This document shows, one piece after another, positions 23,284 through 31,489 of a DNA stretch of 43,260 nt. The stretch covers positions 1 to 43,260 of the forward strand of contig CAJUIQ010000014.1 in the NCBI GenBank assembly GCA_910586545.1, in the 5' to 3' direction. Under the pieces are notes generated by a model. The model did not search any database, was not told where the DNA came from, and saw nothing but the letters and a program-made list of their open reading frames with translations. The DNA is from an uncultured Eubacteriales bacterium. Its GTDB lineage: Bacteria; Bacillota; Clostridia; Oscillospirales; CAG-272. A program made the translations under genes and the position numbers. Numbering within the stretch: position 1 is the first letter of the stretch; every line of letters starts with the position of its first letter.

Positions 23284-24378
23284 TTACAGATACTTTCTTA
23301 CAATAGCGTTCATCTGCTCCATTTTTTTATCCATATCCGCCACTAGCTTTAGCTGATTGCGCGCGCGATCCCGATTATGCTCAGGATAGTGAATCTGGAA
23401 GTAAACATCTCCGTTTAAATAATCTCCAAGGAAACGAATTCCCACCTCCAGCGTCATGAGATATGCTCCCATAGGAAGGCCGAGAATCTCTTCTTCCGTC
23501 ATAGTATCCCGTAGTTCTCCCACAAAGCCGCGGACAAAGGTTTCAAACATTTCCAGATCAAGCTCCACTTTATCCAGATCTGTTTCGTCTTCTTTTGCCG
23601 TCGATGCACCAAACCGGATAGCATCGCCGAAATCATACAAAATTGATCCGGGCATAACCGTATCCAGGTCAATTATGCATACGCCTTCTCCCGTGACCGC
23701 ATCCATAAGTACATTGTTCAACTTAGTATCGTTGTGGGTGACACACAGTTTGATTCTGCCGTCGGCAATCCGATCAATGATGTAGGAACATTTGTCAGCT
23801 TTAGACAATGCAAATTCAATTTCACTGCGCATTTCAGCAGCGCGGCCCAGTTTATCTTCTGCTACTGCCTGTTTGAAATCATTCATCCGGCTTACAGAAT
23901 TGTGGAAATTCGGAATTGTCTCAAATAAGGTGTCCGCCGGATAATCAGACAGCTGCTTGAAAAAACGTCCGAAAGCTACAGCGCTTTTATAAAACAACTC
24001 CGGAGAATCAGGAGAGTTATAAGAAATTACGTTATCAATTTCTAAATATGCCCGCCAATACCGTCCGTCCGGATCAACATAATAGTCGTTTCCATCCTTA
24101 GCTTCGATAATTTTACGAACCTCTCTATCAGGGTTTCCGCCTGCCTCTTCCACTTTTTTTGCCACATGACGGGTAACACCTTTAATATTAGACATCAATT
24201 CCAGGGGATTTTTAAAAATATCCGTGTTGACTCGCTGCAGAATATACTGGGGATTTCCCTCGCCGCAGTCAACAAAAAACGTGTTGTTTATATGACCTGT
24301 GTCACACCGCTCAAACCGTACTGGTTTTGCTGCAAACTGAAAGGCGTTTCCGGCCTCTTCAAGATACTTGATCGACAT
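23284..24378 (-). CDS. Aminoglycoside phosphotransferase-like sugar kinase (NahK-like)
   Basis: The 364-aa protein has a choline/aminoglycoside kinase fold. The N-terminus (CDTGHINNTFFVDCGEG, then ILQRVNTDIFKNPLELMSNI, shown split) resembles N-acetylhexosamine 1-kinase NahK of Bifidobacterium. The catalytic loop is THNDTKLNNVLMD near residue 213 and the metal-binding Asp lies in CIIDLDTVMPG near 233. NahK phosphorylates GlcNAc or GalNAc at C1; whether this one does so is inference. ATG at 24378 follows AGGAGG at 5 nt. It is the first gene of the sugar locus behind a consensus promoter (24509-24537), with two GC-rich hairpins in the leader. Confidence 0.85.
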   Translation of the reverse strand: MSIKYLEEAGNAFQFAAKPVRFERCDTGHINNTFFVDCGEGNPQYILQRVNTDIFKNPLELMSNIKGVTRHVAKKVEEAGGNPDREVRKIIEAKDGNDYYVDPDGRYWRAYLEIDNVISYNSPDSPELFYKSAVAFGRFFKQLSDYPADTLFETIPNFHNSVSRMNDFKQAVAEDKLGRAAEMRSEIEFALSKADKCSYIIDRIADGRIKLCVTHNDTKLNNVLMDAVTGEGVCIIDLDTVMPGSILYDFGDAIRFGASTAKEDETDLDKVELDLEMFETFVRGFVGELRDTMTEEEILGLPMGAYLMTLEVGIRFLGDYLNGDVYFQIHYPEHNRDRARNQLKLVADMDKKMEQMNAIVRKYL

Positions 24379-24398
24379 AAGTCCTCCTGTAATAAACA

Positions 24399-24437
24399 CG
24401 GCCTGCGGCCGATATCGTTCGCGCCGAAAATTCGGCG
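24399..24437 (-). promoter_or_regulatory. Two GC-rich hairpins in the kinase leader
   Basis: CGGCC-TGC-GGCCG (24399-24411) and CGCCGAA-AA-TTCGGCG (24422-24437) lie between the promoter and the ribosome binding site. They may affect mRNA folding or translation; no known riboswitch was recognised. Confidence 0.4.
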
Positions 24438-24508
24438 TTCCTCTACATACATACTAAAGAAAAATGTGTCCATACTTTTGGCACATCCTTCTTAGTTGCA
24501 GTCTCTTC

Positions 24509-24537
24509 ATTATACCTTTCCAAATTGTGCCTGTCAA
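24509..24537 (-). promoter_or_regulatory. Consensus promoter of the sugar locus
   Basis: Minus-strand TTGACA (24537-24532), 17 bp, TATAAT (24514-24509). Confidence 0.8.
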
Positions 24538-24606
24538 GATATTTGATAAAAAATACAATACTGTGATTTCTTCCCACAGAATTTGCAAAGATAACGTCTC
24601 TGGCAC

Positions 24607-24635
24607 TTGACTAAATTTTTGTATTGGTTTATAAT
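24607..24635 (+). promoter_or_regulatory. Promoter of serC-serA
   Basis: TTGACT (24607-24612), 17 bp, TATAAT (24630-24635), divergent from the sugar-locus promoter. Confidence 0.75.
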
Positions 24636-24654
24636 AATTAGTAATAAAAAATTT

Positions 24655-24667
24655 TGCCAACTTGGCA
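24655..24667. promoter_or_regulatory. Palindrome TGCCAA-C-TTGGCA, candidate operator
   Basis: A perfect 6-bp inverted repeat lies just downstream of the serC promoter, between it and the ATG at 24691. A repressor site is inferred. Confidence 0.45.
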
Positions 24668-24690
24668 TGACATAGGAAAGGACTTCTATT

Positions 24691-25776
24691 ATGAACAGAG
24701 TATTCAACTTCTCAGCCGGTCCCTCTATGCTTCCGCTGTCTGTTCTTGAAACCGCAGCAGCAGAACTGGTTTGCTACAAAGACAGTGGGATGTCTGTGAT
24801 GGAGATGAGTCATCGCTCTCCGGCTTATGAAGAAATCATTACTGCCGCGGGGGATTGCCTGCGTTCTCTGATGCAAATTCCCGATAATTATAAGGTGCTT
24901 TTCATGCAGGGCGGTGCATCCACTCAGTTTGCCTGCGTTCCGCTGAACCTCATGAAAACCGGTAAGGCAGACTACGTTCTTTCCGGACAGTTTTCCACAA
25001 AGGCATATAAAGAAGCGCAAAAGTTTGGAGATGCACAGGCTGTTGCTTCTTCTAAAGACGACAATTTCTCTAAAATTCCTGTTTTGAGCCGGGATACCTT
25101 CCGTCCGGACGCAGACTATGTACACATTTGCTTCAACAATACTATTTACGGTACGAAATATAATACGATTCCCGATACGGGCGATATTCCCCTGGTAGCA
25201 GATATGTCCTCCTGTATCCTTTCCGAACCAATTGACGTCTCCCGTTTTGGCGTGATTTATGCCGGTGCGCAGAAGAATATGGCTCCCGCCGGTGTTACAG
25301 TAGTTATCGTGCGTGAGGATTTGCTGGGCAATGCACGTCCCGAAACCCCCGCTATGCTGGATTGGAAATTGATGGCGGATAACGACTCTATGTACAATAC
25401 CCCGCCCTGTTATTCTATTTATATGCTGAAACTGGTTTGCGAGTGGGTTCAGTCCATCGGTGGCCTCTCGGAAATGAAGAAACATAATGTACAGAAAGCC
25501 GCTCTGTTGTATGATTATCTGGATAGCCAGAACTACTACATAGCGCCGGTTGATCCGGCATACCGCTCCATGATGAATGTTACCTTCGTTACCGGTGATG
25601 CAGAGCTGGACAAAAAATTTGCTGCCGAGGCCGGCGCCGCAGGGCTCAAAAATCTGAAGGGCCATCGTTCCGTAGGCGGTATGCGTGCTTCTATTTATAA
25701 CGCAATGCCTCTGGAGGGTGTGGAAGCGCTGGTTGCCTTTATGAAAAAATTTGCTGCTGAAAATCCTAAGCAGTAA
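24691..25776 (+). CDS. serC: Phosphoserine aminotransferase
   Basis: SerC converts 3-phosphohydroxypyruvate and glutamate to phosphoserine, the second step of serine synthesis, with PLP. The 361-aa product has the N-terminal FNFSAGPSMLP, FMQGGAS (PLP phosphate site), and the PLP lysine in YAGAQKNMAPAG near residue 195. HRSVGGMRASIYNAMP near residue 330 holds substrate-binding Arg residues. ATG at 24691 has GGAAAGGAC upstream. serA follows 40 nt later on the same strand, so both early steps of the pathway are in one operon; serB is not seen. Confidence 0.96.
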   Translation: MNRVFNFSAGPSMLPLSVLETAAAELVCYKDSGMSVMEMSHRSPAYEEIITAAGDCLRSLMQIPDNYKVLFMQGGASTQFACVPLNLMKTGKADYVLSGQFSTKAYKEAQKFGDAQAVASSKDDNFSKIPVLSRDTFRPDADYVHICFNNTIYGTKYNTIPDTGDIPLVADMSSCILSEPIDVSRFGVIYAGAQKNMAPAGVTVVIVREDLLGNARPETPAMLDWKLMADNDSMYNTPPCYSIYMLKLVCEWVQSIGGLSEMKKHNVQKAALLYDYLDSQNYYIAPVDPAYRSMMNVTFVTGDAELDKKFAAEAGAAGLKNLKGHRSVGGMRASIYNAMPLEGVEALVAFMKKFAAENPKQ

Positions 25777-25816
25777 AAAATCCTTCAATATATAATTATA
25801 TGAAAGGTCTCACAAA

Positions 25817-26971
25817 ATGAAAAACATTAAACTTTTAAATAAAATTGCCGCCTGCGGCACAGGTGAGTTTGATCCTACTGTATATACCGTTAGCGAAGAC
25901 GTAGCTGCTCCGGAGGCCATCATGGTTCGCAGCGCCGCTATGCACGATATGGAATTTGGCAGCGAATTAGAAGCCATTGCAAGAGCAGGCGCTGGTGTAA
26001 ACAATATCCCTGTAGATACATGTGCCGACAAAGGTATCGTCGTGTTCAACACTCCTGGCGCCAATGCCAACGGCGTAAAAGAACTTGCTATTGCAGCGTT
26101 GCTTTTGGCCTCCAGAAACATTGTAGACGGTATCAACTGGGCCGGCACTCTGGAAACAGATGTAGCTAAGTCTGTTGAAAAGGGAAAAAGCAAATTTGCC
26201 GGTTGCGAAATCAAAGGCAAAACATTGGGTGTTATCGGTTTGGGCGCTATTGGCGGACTCGTTGCCAACGCCGCTAGAGAAATGGGTATGAATGTTATCG
26301 GCTGCGATCCTTTTATGACAGTCAATGCTGCATGGAAGTTGAGCCGCGGCGTAAAAAGTGCAGCTACGTATGAAGATATTTACAAGTCTGCTGACTATAT
26401 TACACTGCATGTTCCCGCAACCCCGCAGACAAAGAATATGATTTCAGCGGAAACTCTGGCAATGATGAAAGATGGTGTAAAAATTATCAACCTGTCCCGT
26501 GCGGATCTGGTTTGTACTGACGATATTAAAGCAGCCATTGCCTCCGGCAAGGTTGCAAAATATGTGACGGATTTCCCCACGGAAGAAGTGATCAATCAGC
26601 CTGGAATTATCACGATTCCCCACCTTGGCGCGTCCACTGAGGAATCGGAAGACAACTGCGCTGTAATGGCAGCCCATGAGCTGATCGATTATCTGGAAAA
26701 CGGAAATATTACAAACAGCGTGAATTATCCTGCAATTTCTATGCCTCGCTCCGGTCTGGCACGTTTGGTAGTTCTTCATAAAAACCAACCGGAGATGCTT
26801 ACAAGCATCACTGCAGTTCTGGCATCCGACGGCGTAAACATTGACAACATGACCAGCCGTTCTAAAGGCGATTATGCCTGCGCTTTGCTGGACTGTGTGG
26901 GAGAGGTTACACCCGCACACGCGGCTGATATTGCCGCAATCAGTGGTGTCATTCGTGTGTTAATTAAATAA
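25817..26971 (+). CDS. serA: D-3-phosphoglycerate dehydrogenase
   Basis: SerA starts serine synthesis by oxidising 3-phosphoglycerate with NAD+. In the 384-aa product the NAD-binding Rossmann motif GVIGLGAIGG lies near residue 137 and TPGANANGVKE near residue 75. The catalytic Arg/Glu/His set appears as NLSRADL (near 225), the TDFPTEE region, and PHLGASTEES near residue 270. The C-terminal ~75 residues (SGLARLVVLHKNQPEMLTSI) form a short ACT-like domain, which commonly senses serine. ATG at 25817 has AAAGG nine nt upstream. It belongs to the short type, without the extra ASB domain of longer SerA. Confidence 0.95.
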   Translation: MKNIKLLNKIAACGTGEFDPTVYTVSEDVAAPEAIMVRSAAMHDMEFGSELEAIARAGAGVNNIPVDTCADKGIVVFNTPGANANGVKELAIAALLLASRNIVDGINWAGTLETDVAKSVEKGKSKFAGCEIKGKTLGVIGLGAIGGLVANAAREMGMNVIGCDPFMTVNAAWKLSRGVKSAATYEDIYKSADYITLHVPATPQTKNMISAETLAMMKDGVKIINLSRADLVCTDDIKAAIASGKVAKYVTDFPTEEVINQPGIITIPHLGASTEESEDNCAVMAAHELIDYLENGNITNSVNYPAISMPRSGLARLVVLHKNQPEMLTSITAVLASDGVNIDNMTSRSKGDYACALLDCVGEVTPAHAADIAAISGVIRVLIK

Positions 26972-26998
26972 TCGTAGATGAACTGCAAGTAAAGTGAA

Positions 26999-27042
26999 CG
27001 AATAAAATCAAGGATGCGCATGCGCATCCTTGATTTTATTCG
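26999..27042 (+). terminator. 22-bp perfect palindrome after serA
   Basis: Positions 26999-27042 form a perfect self-complementary element, centred at 27020/27021. The outer AAGTGA (26992-26997) and TCACTT (27051-27056) extend the pairing. The 3' arm is T-rich, so it can end serA transcription and, read the other way, act symmetrically. Confidence 0.75.
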
Positions 27043-27075
27043 CACGAGTGTCACTTGACCCCGCCCGGAGGTTAT

Positions 27076-27729
27076 ATGGAAATTCTTTTCGAGGATACAC
27101 ATTTAGTCTTGGCTGTAAAGGAACCCGGCGTCCCTTCTCAAGACGATCCCAACGGACAACTCAGTATGGTCGGACTTCTTTCCGACACGCTCCCTGATCC
27201 CGTATACTGTGTACATAGGTTGGACACGGCAGTAGGAGGCGTTATGGTCTATGCGAAAACTCAAGAGACCGCCGGTGCTTTGTCAGCTATGTTCCAAAAT
27301 GGTCAGATAACAAAACAATACTGCGCCGTCATCCATGGCGCAAAAAGCAGCGGCACTTTGGAAGATCTCTTATATCATGACAAGAAAATCAATAAATCTT
27401 TTGCAGTAAAGACGAAACGAAAGGGCGTAAAAAAAGCGGTGCTGGAATATGAAACAGTGAGCACACGAGAGGAATTGTCGCTGGTAAACATTCAACTAAA
27501 AACTGGGCGTGCCCACCAGATTCGCGTCCAATTCTCCACTAGAGGGATGCCGCTCCTGGGGGATCGGAAATATGGGTCGCCGCAGCGATGCCCCATTGCC
27601 CTGTGGTGTTATCATCTTTCCTTTATACATCCGTTCACCAGAGAACAAATTTCCGGCATAAGGATGCCGCCACAGACAAAGCCGTGGGAAAAATTTACCG
27701 ATGATTTTGAAAAATGCTTTAACAATTAA
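27076..27729 (+). CDS. RluA-family RNA pseudouridine synthase
   Basis: The 217-aa protein isomerises uridines in rRNA or tRNA. It has YCVHRLDTAVGGVMVYAK near residue 45, the motif II with the catalytic Asp, and LKTGRAHQIRVQ near residue 145, followed by GDRKYGS. The family's S4 domain is absent, as in the short RluA/TruC-like group. ATG at 27076 is chosen for CCCGGAGG six nt before it; the TTG at 27055 is less likely. The RNA target cannot be told. It stands alone between two terminators. Confidence 0.88.
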   Translation: MEILFEDTHLVLAVKEPGVPSQDDPNGQLSMVGLLSDTLPDPVYCVHRLDTAVGGVMVYAKTQETAGALSAMFQNGQITKQYCAVIHGAKSSGTLEDLLYHDKKINKSFAVKTKRKGVKKAVLEYETVSTREELSLVNIQLKTGRAHQIRVQFSTRGMPLLGDRKYGSPQRCPIALWCYHLSFIHPFTREQISGIRMPPQTKPWEKFTDDFEKCFNN

Positions 27730-27770
27730 AATAAAGAAAAAGGCTCCCAGAGGGAGCCTTTTTCTTTATT
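27730..27770 (+). terminator. Bidirectional terminator between rluA-like gene and ftsZ
   Basis: AATAAAGAAAAAGGCTCCC and its complement around AGAG, with A- and T-rich flanks. It serves the converging genes. Confidence 0.9.
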
Positions 27771-28934
27771 TTAAAAATATCGCTTCAATCCGGTAGGCGC
27801 TTCCGACTTGCGTTCTTTGCCTTGCAACATGCCCAGCAATTCATCCAATTCATCGTCAGAAATATCCTCGCTATCGTCCTCCACCACGGTGCTTGCCTGC
27901 TCCACTTGTTTTTTCTCCACAGGAGCAACATTTACTTTCGCTTTTTCATTCAAATTTTTGGCAGATTCCGCTTCATTTTCATTTTCAAAGCCGGTAGCAA
28001 TAATCGTAATCTTCATAGAATCTTCCATATTGGGATCAAACGCAACACCCCAAATTACAGTAGCATCCTCATGGGCCTCGTCCGCAATCATGGTACATGC
28101 AGTGTCAATCTCCTCCATGCTAATATCAGGCGAAGCAGTAATATTACCCAAAATACCTCTGGCACCACTGATAGAAGTTTCTAACAGAGGGCTGGAAATC
28201 GCTGCCTTTGCAGCCAACTCTGCTTTTTCTTTTCCGGATGCTTCTCCCACACCCATATGTGCAAAGCCTGCATCCTGCATAACAGATGTAACGTCTGCAA
28301 AGTCCAGGTTGATATATCCTGGTACATTGATCAATTCGGAAATACTCTGCACGCCATGGCTGAGTACATCATCAGCAATTTCAAAAGCGTTGATCATGGT
28401 GATTGGCTTATCTGATACCTGCTTGAGCCGCTCGTTTGGAATGATTACAAGGGAGTCTACAAACTTACTCAGTTCAGCAATTCCAAGATCTGCTTGGGTC
28501 TTTCTTTTCTTTCCTTCAAATGCAAAGGGTTTGGTCACAATACCAATAGTGAGCATACCCATTTCTTTGGCAATCCGTGCAACAATAGGAGCAGCGCCTG
28601 TTCCTGTGCCGCCTCCCATACCAGTGGTAATAAACACCATATCCGCGCCGGTAATGGCCGTTTTTATTTCTTCAATACTTTCTTCCGCGGACTTTGCGCC
28701 AACTTCCGGATTAGAGCCAGCACCATGCCCTTTGGTAATTTTTTCACCAATGGGAATTTTATGCGTTGCGGTAGAATGCTGCAGCGCCTGCTTGTCCGTA
28801 TTGACAGCGATAAAATCTACTCCGCGCACATTGGTTGTGATCATTCTGTTCACCGCGTTGTTTCCACCACCGCCAACGCCTACAACTTTTATATTTACGC
28901 CGCTTTCAAATTCTTCATCCAGTTCAAAAGGCAT
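27771..28934 (-). CDS. ftsZ: Cell division protein FtsZ
   Basis: FtsZ is the tubulin homologue that forms the division ring. The 387-aa protein has KVVGVGGGGNNAVNRM near residue 17, tubulin signature GGGTGTGAAP near residue 108, the NVDFADV-like NLDFADVTSVM T7 loop near residue 210, and a disordered acidic linker. The C-terminal conserved tail, LDELLGMLQGKE and a final TGLKRYF, is unusual in ending with RYF. ATG at 28934 follows GGAGG; the longer frame to 29045 covers the promoter. The gene has its own promoter (29017-29045) and is last in the dcw cluster. ftsA is not in the window. Confidence 0.96.
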   Translation of the reverse strand: MPFELDEEFESGVNIKVVGVGGGGNNAVNRMITTNVRGVDFIAVNTDKQALQHSTATHKIPIGEKITKGHGAGSNPEVGAKSAEESIEEIKTAITGADMVFITTGMGGGTGTGAAPIVARIAKEMGMLTIGIVTKPFAFEGKKRKTQADLGIAELSKFVDSLVIIPNERLKQVSDKPITMINAFEIADDVLSHGVQSISELINVPGYINLDFADVTSVMQDAGFAHMGVGEASGKEKAELAAKAAISSPLLETSISGARGILGNITASPDISMEEIDTACTMIADEAHEDATVIWGVAFDPNMEDSMKITIIATGFENENEAESAKNLNEKAKVNVAPVEKKQVEQASTVVEDDSEDISDDELDELLGMLQGKERKSEAPTGLKRYF

Positions 28935-29016
28935 GTTTTTATATCCTCCGTAATAGATTGGGGCAATGACCTGCAAATCTGTATGTATACATGCAGGCAA
29001 AATCACATATATTACT

Positions 29017-29045
29017 ATAATATACTGACTTGGCGAATTTTGCAA
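29017..29045 (-). promoter_or_regulatory. Promoter of ftsZ
   Basis: Minus-strand TTGCAA (29045-29040), 17 bp, TATTAT (29022-29017), between ftsQ and ftsZ. Confidence 0.65.
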
Positions 29046-29173
29046 GATGTTTTGCGATATTTTTTCGTTTTTATTTTATTTTTTTGCAAAAAATACAGTT
29101 TTACAAGGAAAGAAACCACATTTTATCCAAAATTTACAATTGCAAAATAATGTTCGTTCTACGTTTGCATATA

Positions 29174-30325
29174 TTATTCCAAGTCCAACTGATTATCAAT
29201 AATCACACTGGTCGCATTCAAATCTGTCAAATCTATACTGGCTTTGTTGTCCCCCGAAAATAATTCGTCTTCCAATACGGCAACAGCCAAACGCAGTTTC
29301 GTTTCTATTACATCTGTATTCCCCAAAAAAAGCTTATACTTTTCATCGCAGGCCATTGCGATTTCATGCGCGCTGCGTAAATCAATCATGCTGATACGCC
29401 CCGCTAAATTCGAACCAGCAAGCGCTTCCAACACAGTCTGCATATATCTGTCGCTACGCTCACTAGAAAATACGATTTTCTTGCCGGATACGGCTTCCCG
29501 AATCCGTGGAAGTTTTAACTTAATCAATCCTTGCTCTTTCGCGTCCGTTTGAGAAATAGGATCCAATATACGAAGCGAGCCGGAAATTTCCCAAAATTCT
29601 CCGTAAAATTCTCCATAATACACCGGCGCCTCCTCTTCAATAAAAAAAGAAATAGATCCCGGCGGCGTGCGTCGTACATCTACCGCAGCAACATAGGGAC
29701 ATTGCAACATGATTCTTTCCTGTACAACACGAGAACTAAAGGAATATAAGTGATCTCCCATATCAACGCCACAGGCAGCAAGAATTTCCTCTGATGTGTA
29801 CTGGCTGCTACCATTCGTATCCAAGCTGCGTATTACAAATAAAAGCTGATATGTGACAATACAAAGGACTACAAACACGCCAAAAACCAATGCTACAGAT
29901 ATTAGAGTCTCCCGCAGCTTGCGACGTCTTCTTCCTCGTGAGGCATGCTGATATGCTTCTACGCGTCTTTTTTCTTCCTGGGGCCTGTCCGCCCAGCTCT
30001 CCTGACGACTTCCAGAATTCAGACTGCCTTTAGACCTTGCCTGACCAGCCACACGACTCTGCTGCCTGGGCGCCGATGTATGTGCGCCTTGATGACCAGG
30101 CCTAGTAGTCTCTTTTCCATGATACGGATGCTGCTGCATGCGGGAACGGAATCCATCATAATATGCCCTGCCTGTTTCTGCTTTGGACTTGTCCACTTGT
30201 CCAAAATGGCTGTGCGGGGGCTGCGTTCTATACGACGACAGCTGCGGAGCGCGGCGCTGTGCCGCTTGCAGTTCCAAAAGCTGCTGCACTCGCTCTGCAT
30301 AGTACGCCTCTGCAGATTTTCCCAT
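29174..30325 (-). CDS. ftsQ: Cell division protein FtsQ/DivIB with long cytoplasmic tail
   Basis: The 383-aa protein has about 135 disordered, basic, Gln/Arg/Ser-rich residues, then one membrane segment (about 141-165, LISVALVFGVFVVLCIVTYQ). A POTRA domain follows (TSEEILAACGVDMGDHLYSF, then CPYVAAVDVRRTPPGSISFFIEEE). FtsQ/DivIB ties FtsL/DivIC and FtsW/FtsI at the septum. The tail is longer than in most homologues. It contains two AYYAE/AYYDGF-like repeats (near residues 7 and 54). ATG at 30325 has AAGGGGG upstream. It lies 25 nt after murG. Confidence 0.85.
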   Translation of the reverse strand: MGKSAEAYYAERVQQLLELQAAQRRAPQLSSYRTQPPHSHFGQVDKSKAETGRAYYDGFRSRMQQHPYHGKETTRPGHQGAHTSAPRQQSRVAGQARSKGSLNSGSRQESWADRPQEEKRRVEAYQHASRGRRRRKLRETLISVALVFGVFVVLCIVTYQLLFVIRSLDTNGSSQYTSEEILAACGVDMGDHLYSFSSRVVQERIMLQCPYVAAVDVRRTPPGSISFFIEEEAPVYYGEFYGEFWEISGSLRILDPISQTDAKEQGLIKLKLPRIREAVSGKKIVFSSERSDRYMQTVLEALAGSNLAGRISMIDLRSAHEIAMACDEKYKLFLGNTDVIETKLRLAVAVLEDELFSGDNKASIDLTDLNATSVIIDNQLDLE

Positions 30326-30350
30326 TTTCTCGCCCCCTTATAAAATCAAC

Positions 30351-31466
30351 TTATTTTGTTTTTTGAATCAGCTTCTGTATATCCTGGAAAATGCGTTTAT
30401 TCGTATCCGACACCGCAAATCCACCAATTTTTTCGCTTTGCTGTCGACGCAAATCCGCGTTCTCCACTAATTGGGAAACCACATCCTGCAAGTTTTGCCC
30501 AAGCTGCCCATTTTCCGAAAGCAAAGTTGCCGCGCCCTTGTCTGCCAGCACCTTTGCATTTTTATACTGCTGGTTGTTAGTCACGTTTGGAGACGGGATC
30601 AATACCGAACACTTTCCTGCCGCCGCCAGCTCCGAAATTGTCATAGCGCCGGCGCGACATATAACAATGTCTGCGGCTGCCATACGACGCGGCATATCGA
30701 AAATATATTCTGTTAGCTGGAGATTGTCAAATCGTTCCAGCCTTTTTTCTCGAAACCATCCTGCGGCAATATCTTTTTCAATTGACCCTGTAGCGTGATA
30801 ATGCAGGACATCTTCCCTGCCTCCAGTATACCGTTCCATCAACTCCAATACCGCCGCGTTGACCTTCTCCGCGCCAAGACTGCCGCCATAGGACAAAATA
30901 TATACAGTTCCATCAGGAATCTCCAATTCCCTGCGAGCCGCTTCTCTTGAAATCCCGGCAAAGCCTCCACGCAAAGGACACCCTACATGAAGAAGCTTCT
31001 GAGGGCAATGAAGTCCTTCTCCCGCTTCGGTAAAATTTAAGTAAATTCGGTCTACCACTCCCGACAGCATTTTCACTGCCATTCCCGGCACCGCATTGGA
31101 TTCGTGGAGGGCTGTTGGAATGCCCATCCCCGCAGCAGCCTTCACCACCGGCCAGCTGACATAACCTCCCGTTCCGATTACAATATCCGGCTTCCATTGC
31201 CGAATAATTCGACGGGCTTTACCCGGCGAGGTTAAAGCTAGATACGCCGCTTTAATATTCTTTGGCGAAAGACTGCGCCGCAACCCCATGACATTTACAT
31301 GATACAGAGTATATCCGGCGTCTGGTACAAGCTTATTTTCAATACCTCTGTCCGTACCTACAAAAGCAATCTGCGCATCTGGTATGTTTTCCCGAATGGT
31401 ATCCGCAATGGCAATTGCCGGATTTACATGCCCCCCCGTTCCGCCGCCGGTCATCAATACACGCAT
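30351..31466 (-). CDS. murG: Undecaprenyldiphospho-muramoylpentapeptide beta-N-acetylglucosaminyltransferase
   Basis: MurG adds GlcNAc to lipid I to make lipid II at the inner face of the membrane. The 371-aa protein starts MRVLMTGGGTGGHVNPAIA (G-loop 1), with IGTGGYVSWPV near residue 100, ESNAVPG near 125, SYGGSLGAEKVN near 190, and CRAGAMTISEL near 265, followed by LIPSPNVTNNQQYKNA. All are family motifs in the family's order. ATG at 31466 is the family start; the frame reaches 31661 only because it overlaps ftsW. It sits between ftsW and ftsQ in the cluster. Confidence 0.96.
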   Translation of the reverse strand: MRVLMTGGGTGGHVNPAIAIADTIRENIPDAQIAFVGTDRGIENKLVPDAGYTLYHVNVMGLRRSLSPKNIKAAYLALTSPGKARRIIRQWKPDIVIGTGGYVSWPVVKAAAGMGIPTALHESNAVPGMAVKMLSGVVDRIYLNFTEAGEGLHCPQKLLHVGCPLRGGFAGISREAARRELEIPDGTVYILSYGGSLGAEKVNAAVLELMERYTGGREDVLHYHATGSIEKDIAAGWFREKRLERFDNLQLTEYIFDMPRRMAAADIVICRAGAMTISELAAAGKCSVLIPSPNVTNNQQYKNAKVLADKGAATLLSENGQLGQNLQDVVSQLVENADLRRQQSEKIGGFAVSDTNKRIFQDIQKLIQKTK

Positions 31467-31489
31467 ATGTTGTTCTGCCTTTCTCTGTT

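Noticed and set aside
24712..25788. Minus-strand open frame of 358 codons
   Set aside because: Antisense shadow of serC; no start site, no family resemblance.
27808..28953. Plus-strand open frame of 381 codons
   Set aside because: Complete antisense of ftsZ. Ser/Ile/Pro-rich product typical of a reversed reading of a real gene.
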